Positions 44,507-52,713 are shown, counted from the stretch's first letter. The stretch: DNA of 64,000 nt from JAOUEA01 sp963825685 (GCA_963825685.1 CAWGUD010000016.1:62001-126000), one strand, 5' to 3'. The notes: a model not told the origin generated them from the letters alone. Numbers and translations: made by a program.

Positions 44507-44731
44507 ATGGATCCGCGGCACAACGGACACGGCGCGCGCGAGGCACCCGGTGCCGGCCGGCGGCGGCGGATCGCGATCGGGGTCGCGATCGCGGTGCTCC
44601 TCGCCCTGGCGCTCGCCGCGGGATACCTCCTGCTCACCTGGGACGACGACCCTGAACCCTCGGCCGCCGCCCCTTCGGCCGGCGCGATCCACATCGCGAG
44701 ATCTCCCGGTTCGGCGCGGATCCGGGGATAG
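44507..44731 (+). CDS. Small single-span membrane protein
   Basis: 74 aa. Basic N-terminal part (GAGRRRR) followed by one membrane segment (about residues 20-42, IAIGVAIAVLLALALAAGYLLLTW) and an acidic, Ala/Pro/Ser-rich outer tail. GGGAG ribosome site. No function recognised. It ends 10 nt before the second CxxC/EPGWY gene. Confidence 0.55.
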   Translation: MDPRHNGHGAREAPGAGRRRRIAIGVAIAVLLALALAAGYLLLTWDDDPEPSAAAPSAGAIHIARSPGSARIRG

Positions 44732-44734
44732 GGT
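44729..44734 (+). promoter_or_regulatory. -10 hexamer TAGGGT, leaderless type
   Basis: TAGGGT ends 7 nt before the ATG at 44742. Confidence 0.45.
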
Positions 44735-44741
44735 CGAGGTC

Positions 44742-44979
44742 ATGGACCATGCCGACCACGAGCCGGGCACGATGCAGGAGTGCCCGGAGTGCCGAGCCCT
44801 GGCCGTGGAGCCCGGTTGGTACAAGGCGATGCGCGAGGAGCGCGTGATCGCGGCACCGATCGATCCGGGTGCGCGTGCCCGATGCGGGCGAGACCGACAT
44901 CGACGTGGTCGTCCCCGAGGTGCCCGCCCGACCCGACGTCGAGGTGCTCGACCTCGAGGCCGCGCGCCGGACCGAGTAG
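44742..44979 (+). CDS. Small CxxC/EPGWY protein, paralogue B, frame broken once
   Basis: About 78 aa after removing one G near 44869. DHADHEPGT, CPEC, VEPGWY then KAMREERVIAA; the corrected tail VRVPDAGETDIDVVVPEVPARP is acidic. The N-terminal third is homologous to the protein at 42389. Likely zinc knuckle; unknown function. Confidence 0.6.
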
Positions 44980-44996
44980 CGGCCCGGCGAGGGGCG

Positions 44997-46415
44997 TCAG
45001 TTCCCGAGTAGGCCGTACCAGAGCAGCCCCGCGAGCGCGCTCGCGCCGATCACGGGCAACACCTTCCAGCCGAAGCGCCACAGCCCGACGAACGCGACCG
45101 CCGCGATCGTCGTCGCGAAGACGTCGATGCTCGACCACACCGGCGAGGGAACCTCGAAGCGGCCGAGCAGCCTGGCCGTGCCCACCTGCTCGAACAGCGT
45201 GGCGATCGCGAACGTCACGGCGAGGTTCGCGATCACGCCGACCACGGCGGCCGTCACGGTCTCGAGCGCGGCGGCCAGGCGGCGGTTGCCCCGAAGTCCC
45301 TCGATGTAGGGCGCGCCGAGGAAGATCCAGAGGAAGCAGGGAGCGAACGTGGCCCACACCGCCACGAAGGCGCCGATGCTGCCCGCCACGAGAGGATCGA
45401 GCTCGCCGGGGTTCTGATAGGCCCCCACGAACCCGACGAACTCGAGCACCATGATCAGCGGACCGGGCGTGCTCTCGGCGAGACCGAGGCCGACGACCAT
45501 CTGGCCGGGTAGCAACCATCCGTAGGTCTGCACGGCGGCGACGTTCACGTAGGCGAGCACGGCGTAGGCGCCGCCGAACGTGACGAGCGACGCCCGGGAG
45601 AAGAACCAGCCCATCTCGGTGAGGGTGTCGCCGGGGCCACGCCAGGCGGCGATCAGCGCGATCGGCACGAGCCAGACGAGGAGGCCGATCACCAGGGTGC
45701 GCGCGGCCCTCGCTCTCGACGGCAGGGTGTGAGGGGCCCGCGGCGCATCGTCACGGATCGCGATGCGCTCCTGCTCCTCGAGCTCGTGCGCGACCCCGAC
45801 GTCGAACAGGTCCGGGCGCATCGCGCCGCCCGCGAAGCCGATCAGCACGGCCCCGAGCACGATCAGCGGGAACGGCACGTGCAGGAAGAAGATCGCGACG
45901 AAGGCAGCGATCGCCACGCCGAGCATGAGCCCGTTGGCGAGCGCCTTCGTGCCGATACGGATCGTGGCGGCCGCGACGATCGCGATCACGGCGGGGGCGA
46001 GGCCGGCGAAGATCGCGCTCACCCACGTGACGTCGCCGTGCACGGCGTAGAGCCAGCTCAGGCCGAACATCACGAACACGCTCGGCAGCACGAACATGAT
46101 GCCGGCGACGAGGCCGCCTTTGACGCGGTGTAGGAGCCACCCGAGGTAGATCGCGAGCTGCTGGGCCTCGGGACCGGGCAGCAGCATGCAGAAGTTCAGG
46201 GCGTGCAGGAACCGGCCGTTCGAGACCCACTTCCGCCGGTCGACGATCTCGTCGTGCATCAGGGAGATCTGTCCCGCCGGACCGCCGAAGTTGATGAAGC
46301 CGAGCGTGATCCAGAAGCGAGCGGCCTCGCGGAACGAGACGCCGTGCTCGGGTGGTCGGCCGTGCTCACGCGCGAGTGTAGGGGGCGTCCCGTGTCGGGG
46401 GTCGAAGGGGGTCAC
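44997..46415 (-). CDS. chrA: Chromate transporter, CHR family
   Basis: 472 aa, two homologous halves of about six membrane spans each, with FGGPAGQISLMHDEIVDRRKWVS and the LLPGPEAQQLAIYLGW motif in the first half and LVTFGGAYAVLAYVNVAAVQTYGW and GLAESTPGPLIMVLEF in the second, the repeated GGP...PGP pattern of long-chain CHR proteins. It exports chromate. The GTG start lies 18 nt after a 15-bp inverted repeat. Upstream on the same strand are sulfur-transfer genes. Confidence 0.94.
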   Translation of the reverse strand: MTPFDPRHGTPPTLAREHGRPPEHGVSFREAARFWITLGFINFGGPAGQISLMHDEIVDRRKWVSNGRFLHALNFCMLLPGPEAQQLAIYLGWLLHRVKGGLVAGIMFVLPSVFVMFGLSWLYAVHGDVTWVSAIFAGLAPAVIAIVAAATIRIGTKALANGLMLGVAIAAFVAIFFLHVPFPLIVLGAVLIGFAGGAMRPDLFDVGVAHELEEQERIAIRDDAPRAPHTLPSRARAARTLVIGLLVWLVPIALIAAWRGPGDTLTEMGWFFSRASLVTFGGAYAVLAYVNVAAVQTYGWLLPGQMVVGLGLAESTPGPLIMVLEFVGFVGAYQNPGELDPLVAGSIGAFVAVWATFAPCFLWIFLGAPYIEGLRGNRRLAAALETVTAAVVGVIANLAVTFAIATLFEQVGTARLLGRFEVPSPVWSSIDVFATTIAAVAFVGLWRFGWKVLPVIGASALAGLLWYGLLGN

Positions 46416-46432
46416 CCAGGTCGGGCCTACTC

Positions 46433-46483
46433 GGCAAGGACCTCCGTCTTCCTGACGCAGGCGAAACTACGGAGGTCCTTGCC
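46433..46483 (-). terminator. 15-bp perfect inverted repeat with 21-nt loop, dsrE-chrA gap
   Basis: GGCAAGGACCTCCGT at 46433-46447 pairs with 46469-46483. It lies 74 nt beyond the dsrE stop and 18 nt before chrA. Position suits a terminator of the tusA-dsrE operon, or an attenuator/operator controlling chrA, since it would sit in the chrA leader. Confidence 0.5.
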
Positions 46484-46556
46484 TAGTCGCGTCGAGCGAA
46501 CGCAGGAGGCGCGAGCGCGGCTCAGGTCGCCGCCGAACCGGCCGACGAGACTCCGC

Positions 46557-47138
46557 TCAGATGAACAGCGAGACGGCAGCGTCGCGCATGTGCGCGATCG
46601 CGGTCGCCGCCCCGATCGGCTCCTCGAGCCCGTCGATCAGGTCCGAGCGCTTCAGACCGAGCAGGTCCATCGTCATCTGGCACGGGATCAACCGCACGCC
46701 GAGGTCCTGCGCCGTCGCGATCAGCTCGTCGGGGGCCGCGACCTGACGGTCGCCGGCGAGCTTCTTGAACATCGCCGGCCCCGCGCCCGCGAAGTTGTAG
46801 TGCGACAGTTTCGCCTTCTGCGCCGAGCCGGGGTTCATCGCGCTCATCATCTTCTGCATCCAGTTGTCCCCGGTGATGCGCACGCCCGGCTTCACGATCG
46901 CGAACAGGCCCCAGAACGTGAAGAACACGGTCGATTCCATGCCGCTCGCCGCGGCGGTCGTCGCGAGGATCGTCGTCGGCCAGATGCGATCGAGGTCGCC
47001 GCCCCACGCGATGATCGTCAGCTTGTTCGTCTTCTTGACGGCGCCCGACGACGCTGCTTCCAGCGCCTCGATGCGGGCCAGCAGCTCGGCGTAGGTCGGC
47101 TCCGCGCCCTCGAGCACCCGGTCCTCGGTCGTGGCCAC
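46557..47138 (-). CDS. DsrE/DsrF-like sulfur-relay protein
   Basis: 193 aa. After an N-terminal helix (YAELLARIEALEAASS), the DsrE fold: KLTIIAWGGDLDRIWPTTILATTAAASGMESTVFFTFWGLFAI, with Cys in LIPCQMTMDLLGLKRSD, the DsrE-type active Cys. GTG start 1 nt after the tusA stop. Works with TusA in sulfur transfer. Confidence 0.88.
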   Translation of the reverse strand: MATTEDRVLEGAEPTYAELLARIEALEAASSGAVKKTNKLTIIAWGGDLDRIWPTTILATTAAASGMESTVFFTFWGLFAIVKPGVRITGDNWMQKMMSAMNPGSAQKAKLSHYNFAGAGPAMFKKLAGDRQVAAPDELIATAQDLGVRLIPCQMTMDLLGLKRSDLIDGLEEPIGAATAIAHMRDAAVSLFI

Positions 47139-47139
47139 G

Positions 47140-47374
47140 TCAGACCTTCCGCACGAGGTAGCGGTACTCGCCGTCGGCCTCGCTCGACTCGAGCAGCTCG
47201 TTGCCGCTGATCTCGGCCCAGCTCGGGATGTCGGAGCGCGAGCCCGGGATCGGTCGCGAGCAGCTCGAGCAGGTCGCCGGAGGACGCTTCCTTCAGCGCC
47301 TTGGCGAGGGTGACGAGCGGGCCGGGGCACGACTGGCCCCTGGCATCGACGATGGTGGAAACGGTCGTGGACAC
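47140..47374 (-). CDS. tusA: TusA-like sulfur carrier, frame broken once
   Basis: About 77 aa. DARGQSCPGPLVTLAKALKEASSGDLLELLATDPGS has the CPxP active Cys; after removing one G near 47244 it continues SDIPSWAEISGNELLESSEADGEYRYLVRKV. GGAGGTG ribosome site before the GTG. Carries persulfide sulfur and is paired with DsrE. Confidence 0.9.
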
Positions 47375-47425
47375 GGGTGCACCTCCGGTGCGGTGGTGGG
47401 ACGAGGAGCGGAGCGGTGGAGCGCG

Positions 47426-47440
47426 CGGCGCGAAGCGCCG
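47426..47440 (-). terminator. Attenuator-like hairpin after the Cys leader peptide
   Basis: CGGCGC (47426-47431) pairs with GCGCCG (47435-47440) around GAA, 8 nt downstream of the leader-peptide stop on the minus strand and before tusA. Confidence 0.4.
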
Positions 47441-47447
47441 TCCCTGG

Positions 47448-47516
47448 TCAGCAGGAACAGCAGATGCGATCGGGGATCATGGCCCCCACGATGCCGGCTT
47501 CGCGTGTGCAGATCAT
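47448..47516 (-). CDS. Cysteine-rich 22-residue leader peptide (uORF) before tusA
   Basis: ATG 47516 to stop 47448, 22 codons, with Cys at position 3 and a terminal C-C-S-C just before the stop. It lies 74 nt upstream of tusA. Clustered Cys codons at the end of a short leader are the mark of cysteine-responsive attenuation, as in mycobacterial polycysteine uORFs. The ATG follows TAGACT by 17 nt. Confidence 0.55.
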   Translation of the reverse strand: MICTREAGIVGAMIPDRICCSC

Positions 47517-47528
47517 TTGCAGGTGCAA
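47517..47528. promoter_or_regulatory. TTGCA-GG-TGCAA inverted repeat before the leader peptide
   Basis: Inverted repeat directly touching the start of the leader peptide and downstream of the -10 TAGACT (47539-47534) with TTGCCC 18 nt further up. Possible regulator site. Confidence 0.4.
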
Positions 47529-47568
47529 CAGTCTAGACCACCCTGCTGTTCCCGGGCAAACGGAACCC

Positions 47569-48402
47569 TCACGGCACCACCGGGGTCGTCAGGCAGCCCT
47601 CTGAGCGGCCGAGCTGACGCAGACCCTCGAGATCGCCCGGGCCGAGGCCGGCGACACCGCCCCCGGCCGGATGCATCAGCTGCCCCCGTTCGTCGACGTG
47701 GTCAAGGCCCATCACGTGCCCCCACTCGTGCAACACGACCGGACCCTGAGCGTCGGGGAAGCCGAAGCCGGGCGGGTTCGGGTCCTCGGCGTTGATCGCG
47801 ATCCATCCGCTCACGATCACGTCGGCCCCGCGCGGGGTGAACGGCGCCGCGACCCCCGCCGCGACGTCGCCGTCGCTGTCGAACGACACCTGTGACGTGT
47901 CCGGATCGACCCACGTGACGAGCACCGGCGCCCACCGGTCGCCGTAGCGATCGACCTGCACCATGTCGCGGCGACGCTCGAGCACCTCGTCGGTCAGCCC
48001 GTCGTAGGCGAACGTGATACCGGTCGCCGCCGAGATCCGCCGCACGGCTTCCTGCACGTCGTCGAGCGACCCGGCGGGAGCCTCGGCGACGTTCACCACG
48101 TAGTGCACGGGCTCGCACGGGTTCCATCGGACGGGGTCCCCGTCGAAGTCGCGAGCGATGAACCGGTACTCGTCGGTGTGCTCGCTCGGGTCGTAGCGGA
48201 TCACGAACGACGTGACCAGCGCGCCGAGCATCATCACGATCGTGATGAGCGCGGAGCCGACCACCCATGCCGGGAACCGTCGGCGCGGCGGCGTCGGTTC
48301 GTACGGCGGCCAGGCCTCCGGCCACAGGTCGGGGCGGGGTGGAACCGGGGGAAGCGTCGTGACCAGGGGAGGCTCCTCGGAGGACGGGCCGTACCCATCC
48401 AT
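47569..48402 (-). CDS. Membrane-anchored zinc metalloprotease (matrixin-like)
   Basis: 277 aa. Cytoplasmic Pro-rich N-terminus of about 48 residues, one membrane segment (VVGSALITIVMMLGALVTSFV), then an outer domain ending in the zinc site HEWGHVMGLDH with Met-turn MHPAGGG; the VRWNPCEPVHYVVNVAEAP start suggests a peptidase M10-like fold. Extracytoplasmic protease, substrate unknown. Divergent from the beta-helix protein with only 52 bp between. Confidence 0.88.
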   Translation of the reverse strand: MDGYGPSSEEPPLVTTLPPVPPRPDLWPEAWPPYEPTPPRRRFPAWVVGSALITIVMMLGALVTSFVIRYDPSEHTDEYRFIARDFDGDPVRWNPCEPVHYVVNVAEAPAGSLDDVQEAVRRISAATGITFAYDGLTDEVLERRRDMVQVDRYGDRWAPVLVTWVDPDTSQVSFDSDGDVAAGVAAPFTPRGADVIVSGWIAINAEDPNPPGFGFPDAQGPVVLHEWGHVMGLDHVDERGQLMHPAGGGVAGLGPGDLEGLRQLGRSEGCLTTPVVP

Positions 48403-48441
48403 CGTAGGGGAGGCTCCAGGTCTTGAGGGCCGGACTCTCGG

Positions 48442-48447
48442 TAGCAT
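48442..48447 (+). promoter_or_regulatory. -10 hexamer TAGCAT, leaderless type
   Basis: TAGCAT ends 7 nt before the GTG at 48455. Confidence 0.5.
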
Positions 48448-48454
48448 CGGCGCC

Positions 48455-49996
48455 GTGAACGCCCGCACCTCCCCCCGCTTCGTCGCCCTGACCATGGCCG
48501 CCGCCGTCATCGCCGCGTGGATCGCATCGACGGCGCTGCCTTCGGTCGCGCACGAGGACGACGAGACCTTCCTGGTGAACACGTTCGTCGACGGGTTCGA
48601 CGGGGTCTGCGACGACGCGCATTGCTCCCTTCGGGATGCGATCGCGGCGGCCGCACCACGCGACACCGTGCTGTGCCTCCCGGGTTCTACGCGTTGACGG
48701 TGACGGGGAGCGGTGGCGTCGGCGAGGGCGACATCGATCTGCGCTCGGCGATCACGATCGAGGGCGGGGGCGAGACCGGGGTCTTCATCGACGCGTCGGC
48801 GCTCGGACAGCGGGCCTTCACGCTCGGGGTGGCGGATGCCGGGAAGCGGTACGTGCTCGAGGGGCTCACGATCTTCGGGGCGCGCGATCCGGCGATCGAC
48901 GGGGCCGCGGTCAAGGTCGTGAGCGGAACCGGCGTGCTCTCCGGCGTGACGGTCTCCGGCTCGGAGGGCGACGACGGCGGCGCGGTCTGGTCCGGTCCCG
49001 GCACGTCGCTGACGGCGATGGACTCGCTCTTCATCGGGAACTCGGCCGCCGGCACCGGCGGAGCGATCCACAGCGAAGGGGCGCTCTCGGTCGACGGGAT
49101 CACGGTGACGGGCAACACCGCGATCGACGGCGGCGGGCTCGTCGCGACGGGGCCGACCACCGAGATGCAGAACTCGACGATCGCGGGGAACACCGCGACG
49201 GGGGCCGGCGGTGGCCTGTACCTCGATGGAGCCGCCGCGCTGTCGTCCATGACGATCGCGGAGAACGAGGCCGCGCGCGGCGGCGGGATCCGGCGTCCGT
49301 CGGCGGCCGCGGGCGACGCGACCGTCCGCTCGTCGATCGTCTCGGACAACACGGCGCCCGACGGCCGCGACTGCTCCGGCGACCTCGGCTCCCTCGGCGG
49401 CAACGTGGGCTCGGCGAAGGGCTGCGGCTTGCGGGAGCCGACCGATCGCAGCGGTCGACGATCCGCAGCTGCGGCGGCTCGGACCCAACGGCGGTCCGAC
49501 CCCGACGATGGCGCTGCGCCCGACGAGCCCGGCGATCGGGAGCGGGATCGAGTGCTCGCGCCGCGACCAGCGGGGCGCACCGCGGGACCGGCGGTGCGAT
49601 GCCGGCGCCTACGAGCTCGTGCGATGCCTCGGCAAGCCCGTGAACATCGTGGGCACGCCCGGCGACGACGAGCTCAGCGGCGGCCGCGGGCCCGACGTCT
49701 TCCTCGGCATGGGTGGCGACGACGAGTTCCAGGGTTCGATCGGGAAGGACCGCGCGTGCGGCGGCCCGGGCAACGACCTGTTGATCGCGGGGCCGGGCGA
49801 CGACCGGTTCGACGGCGAGTCGGGGAACGACCGCGTGAGGGGTGAGTCCGGCGGCGACTGGGTCTGGGGCGGAACCGGCCGCGACCGGCTCGTCGGAGGC
49901 CCCGGCGACGACCAGTGCCAGGCCGAGCGGCGCGACCGAGACCCCCGAGGCTGCGAGATCCTCATGACCGCGGTGGCCCGGCGAACCGCTACCTGA
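48455..49996 (+). CDS. Secreted right-handed beta-helix protein with RTX-like repeats, frame broken twice
   Basis: About 513 aa. Signal peptide, then CSLRDAIAAAAPRDTV, the start typical of choice-of-anchor beta-helix proteins, then many parallel beta-helix turns (e.g. FIGNSAAGTGGAIHSEGALSVDGITVTGN and ENEAARGGGIRRPS). After GAYELVRC the C-terminus has RTX-type Gly/Asp repeats: GTPGDDELSGGRGPDVFLG, GPGNDLLIAGPGDDRFDGE. Frame errors near 48683 (missing C) and 49447 (extra C). Surface or extracellular Ca-binding protein; adhesion or carbohydrate binding is possible. Confidence 0.82.
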
Positions 49997-50447
49997 CCCG
50001 CCGCCGCCGTTCGGGCGGCCAGTACACGAGCAGGACCTTCGCCTTCAGCTCGTCGGCGCGCACCGGCCCGAACTGCCGTGAGTCCGTCGAGGCGGGCTCG
50101 TAGTCGCCCACGACCCAGTACTCGTCGTCACCGAGCACCCGGTCGCCGACCTGGTCGCCGGGCACTCCGACGATGCGCTTGACCATCTCGTAGCCGGGAC
50201 GCCCGGGATGCTCGACCACGACGACGTCCTCGCGTTCATACCGCGACGGGCTCGCGATCAACGCCCAGTCGCCGGGAGCCAGCGTCGGCGCCATCGACCC
50301 GCCCTCGATCTCGACGCGGCTCGGCTTCCAGCGAAGACACGCCCACGCGACCCCCGCCGCCGCGAGGGCGGTCGCACCGATGCCCGGCGGCCCGTTTCCG
50401 ACCGCGGTGATAGGTTTCGAACGAGCCGGAACCGGAGACCGTTGCAT
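49989..50447 (-). CDS. sodX: Nickel-superoxide-dismutase maturation protease, signal peptidase S26 type
   Basis: 152 aa. One N-terminal hydrophobic segment, then EIEGGSMAPTLAPGDW with catalytic Ser and YEMVKRIVGVPGDQVGD with catalytic Lys, and the GDYEPASTDSRQFGPV box. Divergent 41 bp from sodN, so this is the processing peptidase that removes the SodN leader. The start at ATG 50447 is uncertain. Confidence 0.88.
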   Translation of the reverse strand: MQRSPVPARSKPITAVGNGPPGIGATALAAAGVAWACLRWKPSRVEIEGGSMAPTLAPGDWALIASPSRYEREDVVVVEHPGRPGYEMVKRIVGVPGDQVGDRVLGDDEYWVVGDYEPASTDSRQFGPVRADELKAKVLLVYWPPERRRRVR

Positions 50448-50488
50448 CGGAGCCGCCGGTTCCATCGTCGGAAGAAGGAGGGCCATCC

Positions 50489-50881
50489 ATGCTGGAAGCA
50501 TTCCTCAAGCCGCACCGTCGCGTCCATGCGCACTGCGACCTGCCGTGCGGCGTGTACGACCCGGCCCAGGCCCGCATCGAGGCCGAGTCGGTCAAGGCGT
50601 GCCAGGAGAAGTACCAGGGCAGCGACGACGACGTCTTCAAGGAGCGCGCGGTCGCGATCAAGGAAGAGCGCGCCGACCTGGTCAAGCACCACCTGTGGGT
50701 GCTGTGGACCGACTACTTCAAGCCCGAGCACCTCGAGAAGTTCCCGGAGCTGCACGAGAAGTTCTGGCAGGCCACGAAGCTCGCCGGCGAGTCGAAGAAG
50801 TCGCAGGACCCGGCGCAGGGCCAGAAGCTGCTCGACGCGGTCGACGAGATCGGCAAGATCTTCTGGGAGACCAAGAGCTAG
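50489..50881 (+). CDS. sodN: Nickel superoxide dismutase
   Basis: 130 aa. A 14-residue leader (LEAFLKPHRRVHA) precedes the nickel hook HCDLPCGVYDP with His-1, Cys-2 and Cys-6 of the mature enzyme; the helical body DLVKHHLWVLWTDYFKPEHLEKF is the usual SodN bundle. AGAAGGAGGG ribosome site. TAGGTT (50411-50416) suggests a 5' leader of about 66 nt. Confidence 0.97.
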   Translation: MLEAFLKPHRRVHAHCDLPCGVYDPAQARIEAESVKACQEKYQGSDDDVFKERAVAIKEERADLVKHHLWVLWTDYFKPEHLEKFPELHEKFWQATKLAGESKKSQDPAQGQKLLDAVDEIGKIFWETKS

Positions 50882-50895
50882 CTGAGCGATGAGAG

Positions 50896-50932
50896 CCGGT
50901 GGGCCGGGGCCGTCGGATCCCCGGCCCACCGG
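50896..50932 (+). terminator. 14-bp hairpin after sodN
   Basis: CCGGTGGGCCGGGG at 50896-50909 pairs with 50919-50932 around a 9-nt loop, 14 nt after the sodN stop. Confidence 0.7.
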
Positions 50933-51181
50933 ACGATGCGCCCCCTCGGCGCACACTCGGTGCCGGACCTGGTCGAACCACACCCGTCCAGCTCCCGGGC
51001 CGCGGGCAACCCGGGAGCGGACCTGGCGGAGCGAGGTGGGTCTGGCGGCACCCCGCCCCGCCCGGTCTCGTAGGTAGCATCGGCCGCCGGGCACGTTGCA
51101 GCGCATGGGACCAAGGGCGGTTCGTACGGTCCGAAGGGCCGAACCGCTCCCCGGCCGAACGGACCCGCGAACGCCCCCTGT
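50933..51181. other. Intergenic region between sodN and ychF-like gene
   Basis: About 250 nt with no gene. It holds a second hairpin (GCTCCCGGG 50991-50999 with CCCGGGAGC 51010-51018) and ends with TAGGCT at the next gene. Nothing else recognised. Confidence 0.5.
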
Positions 51182-51187
51182 TAGGCT
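51182..51187 (+). promoter_or_regulatory. -10 hexamer TAGGCT, leaderless type
   Basis: TAGGCT ends 9 nt before the ATG at 51197, no ribosome site. Confidence 0.45.
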
Positions 51188-51196
51188 CGCCGACCG

Positions 51197-52177
51197 ATGA
51201 AGGACGTGGGTCTGGTCGGGGTCGCCTACAGCGGGAAGTCGACGCTGTTCACGGCCCTCACGCGCGCCGGATCGCACGGCGGGCAGGCCAACGTCGCCGT
51301 CGTCTCGGTCCCCGACGCACGCCTGCAGGTGCTCACCGACATGGAGCACTCCGCCAAGACCGTTGCGGCGCAGGTGCGCTTCGTCGACGTCCCGGGCGGG
51401 GTCTCGAGCGCCCAGGGCATCGCGAAGCTCCGAGAGGTCGACGCGCTCGCGGTCGTGCTGCGCTGCTTCGGCGCCGACGCCGCGCCGCTCGACGAGCTGG
51501 AGACCGTGCGCGCGGAACTGCTGCTCGCCGACCTCGGCGTGATCGAGAGCGCGCTCGAGAAGGCGGTCAAGAAGTCACGTCAGAAGCCGGGTCCCGAGGT
51601 CGACGCGTTGCAGCGAGCGAAGGAGGCGTTGGAGGCCGAGACGCCGTTGCGCGACGCCGACGTGTCCGACGAGGACGCGGTGCACCTGCGCGGCATCGCT
51701 CCCCTGACCCTGAAGCCCGAGGTCGTCGTCGCGAACCTCGAGGAGGGACTCGAGGTGCCGACCGAGCTCGCCGCGGTCGGTGCCGTCGGCGTGTACGCCT
51801 CGATCGAGGCCGAGACCGCGGAGATGGACGCCGACGAGGCCCGCGCGCTGCTCGAGGAGTTCGGCGTCTCGCAACCGGGCCTCGAGACGGTGATCGAAGC
51901 CTGCTACCGAGCGCTCGACCTGATCACGTTCCTCACGACCGGCGAGGACGAGACGCGCGCCTGGGAGGTGCGCCGTGGCGCCAAGGCGCCCGAAGCCTCG
52001 GGCGTGATCCACACCGACCTCGAGCGCGGCTTCATCCGCGCCGAGGTGATCGGCTACGACGAGCTGGTCGCCGCGGGGTCCATGGAGGCGGCCAAGTCGG
52101 CCGGCAAGATCCGCGTCGAGGGCAAGGACTACGAGGTGCAGGAAGGCGACATCCTGCACGTGCGCTTCGCGGTCTAG
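51197..52177 (+). CDS. YchF/Obg-like GTPase, short variant
   Basis: 326 aa, shorter than the usual about 360. P-loop GVAYSGKSTL in place of GLPNVGKST; the segment that normally contains the switch-I loop is much reduced; VRFVDVPGGVSSAQ replaces DIAGL; the TGS-domain tail (SAGKIRVEGKDYEVQEGDILHVRF) is present. Divergent member, possibly with altered nucleotide use. Confidence 0.8.
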   Translation: MKDVGLVGVAYSGKSTLFTALTRAGSHGGQANVAVVSVPDARLQVLTDMEHSAKTVAAQVRFVDVPGGVSSAQGIAKLREVDALAVVLRCFGADAAPLDELETVRAELLLADLGVIESALEKAVKKSRQKPGPEVDALQRAKEALEAETPLRDADVSDEDAVHLRGIAPLTLKPEVVVANLEEGLEVPTELAAVGAVGVYASIEAETAEMDADEARALLEEFGVSQPGLETVIEACYRALDLITFLTTGEDETRAWEVRRGAKAPEASGVIHTDLERGFIRAEVIGYDELVAAGSMEAAKSAGKIRVEGKDYEVQEGDILHVRFAV

Positions 52178-52204
52178 AGATCAAGCCGCGTCGGAGGCCG
52201 AGGC

Positions 52205-52678
52205 TCAGGTCCCTCTGTAGTCGACGCGCGAGAACGGCCAGTCGGAGTCGAGCCAGTCCGAGACCGCGTGCCAGAGCGTCGTATCCAGTTCGGCACGCGA
52301 TGCGCGGACCCACGACTCGACGCGTGCGTCGTGATCCTCGTCCTTCGACGGGTAGATGTAGACACAGCCGATCACCTCGTCGGTGTCGGGGTCGAGCACG
52401 GAGTACGTGAAGCCTCGCCGAGCCGCGAAGTCGGCCGCGTGGCGCTGCAGATCGCCCAGGTTCTCCTCGAGCGACATCGGGCGCGGCCATGGTGCATCGC
52501 CGTCTTCGTCCACGTCGCTCTCTCGGAACCCGGGGGTGGCTCGGATGTGATCGATGCTCGAGGACCAGGCCTCATGGTCTCGCTCGTTGTGCTCGGGACC
52601 GAGGGGCTCCAGGCGCATCCCGGGGCGCCACAGCTCGGAGGGCACCTCGAAGTCATCGGGGACGAAGGGTTCGGCCAT
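52205..52678 (-). CDS. GNAT-family N-acetyltransferase
   Basis: 157 aa. Actinobacterial GNAT variant: VPDDFEVPSELW start, EHNERDHEAWSSSIDHIRATPGF, EENLGDLQRHAADF, TYSVLDPDTDEVIGCVYIYP, then VESWVRASRAELDTTLWHAVSDWL; no classical RxxGxG acetyl-CoA loop is visible, so it may use a reduced motif. Substrate unknown. Confidence 0.72.
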   Translation of the reverse strand: MAEPFVPDDFEVPSELWRPGMRLEPLGPEHNERDHEAWSSSIDHIRATPGFRESDVDEDGDAPWPRPMSLEENLGDLQRHAADFAARRGFTYSVLDPDTDEVIGCVYIYPSKDEDHDARVESWVRASRAELDTTLWHAVSDWLDSDWPFSRVDYRGT

Positions 52679-52707
52679 GTCCCGAGTGTGGCAGGTCGGT
52701 CGGGTTG

Positions 52708-52713
52708 CATACT
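52708..52713 (+). promoter_or_regulatory. -10-like hexamer CATACT
   Basis: CATACT ends 6 nt before the ATG at 52720, at the position used by the other leaderless starts, but it departs from TANNNT. Confidence 0.25.

Noticed and set aside
50991..51018. Second hairpin after sodN as a regulatory RNA
   Set aside because: Nine-base arms with a 10-nt loop and nothing else; treated as part of the intergenic region.
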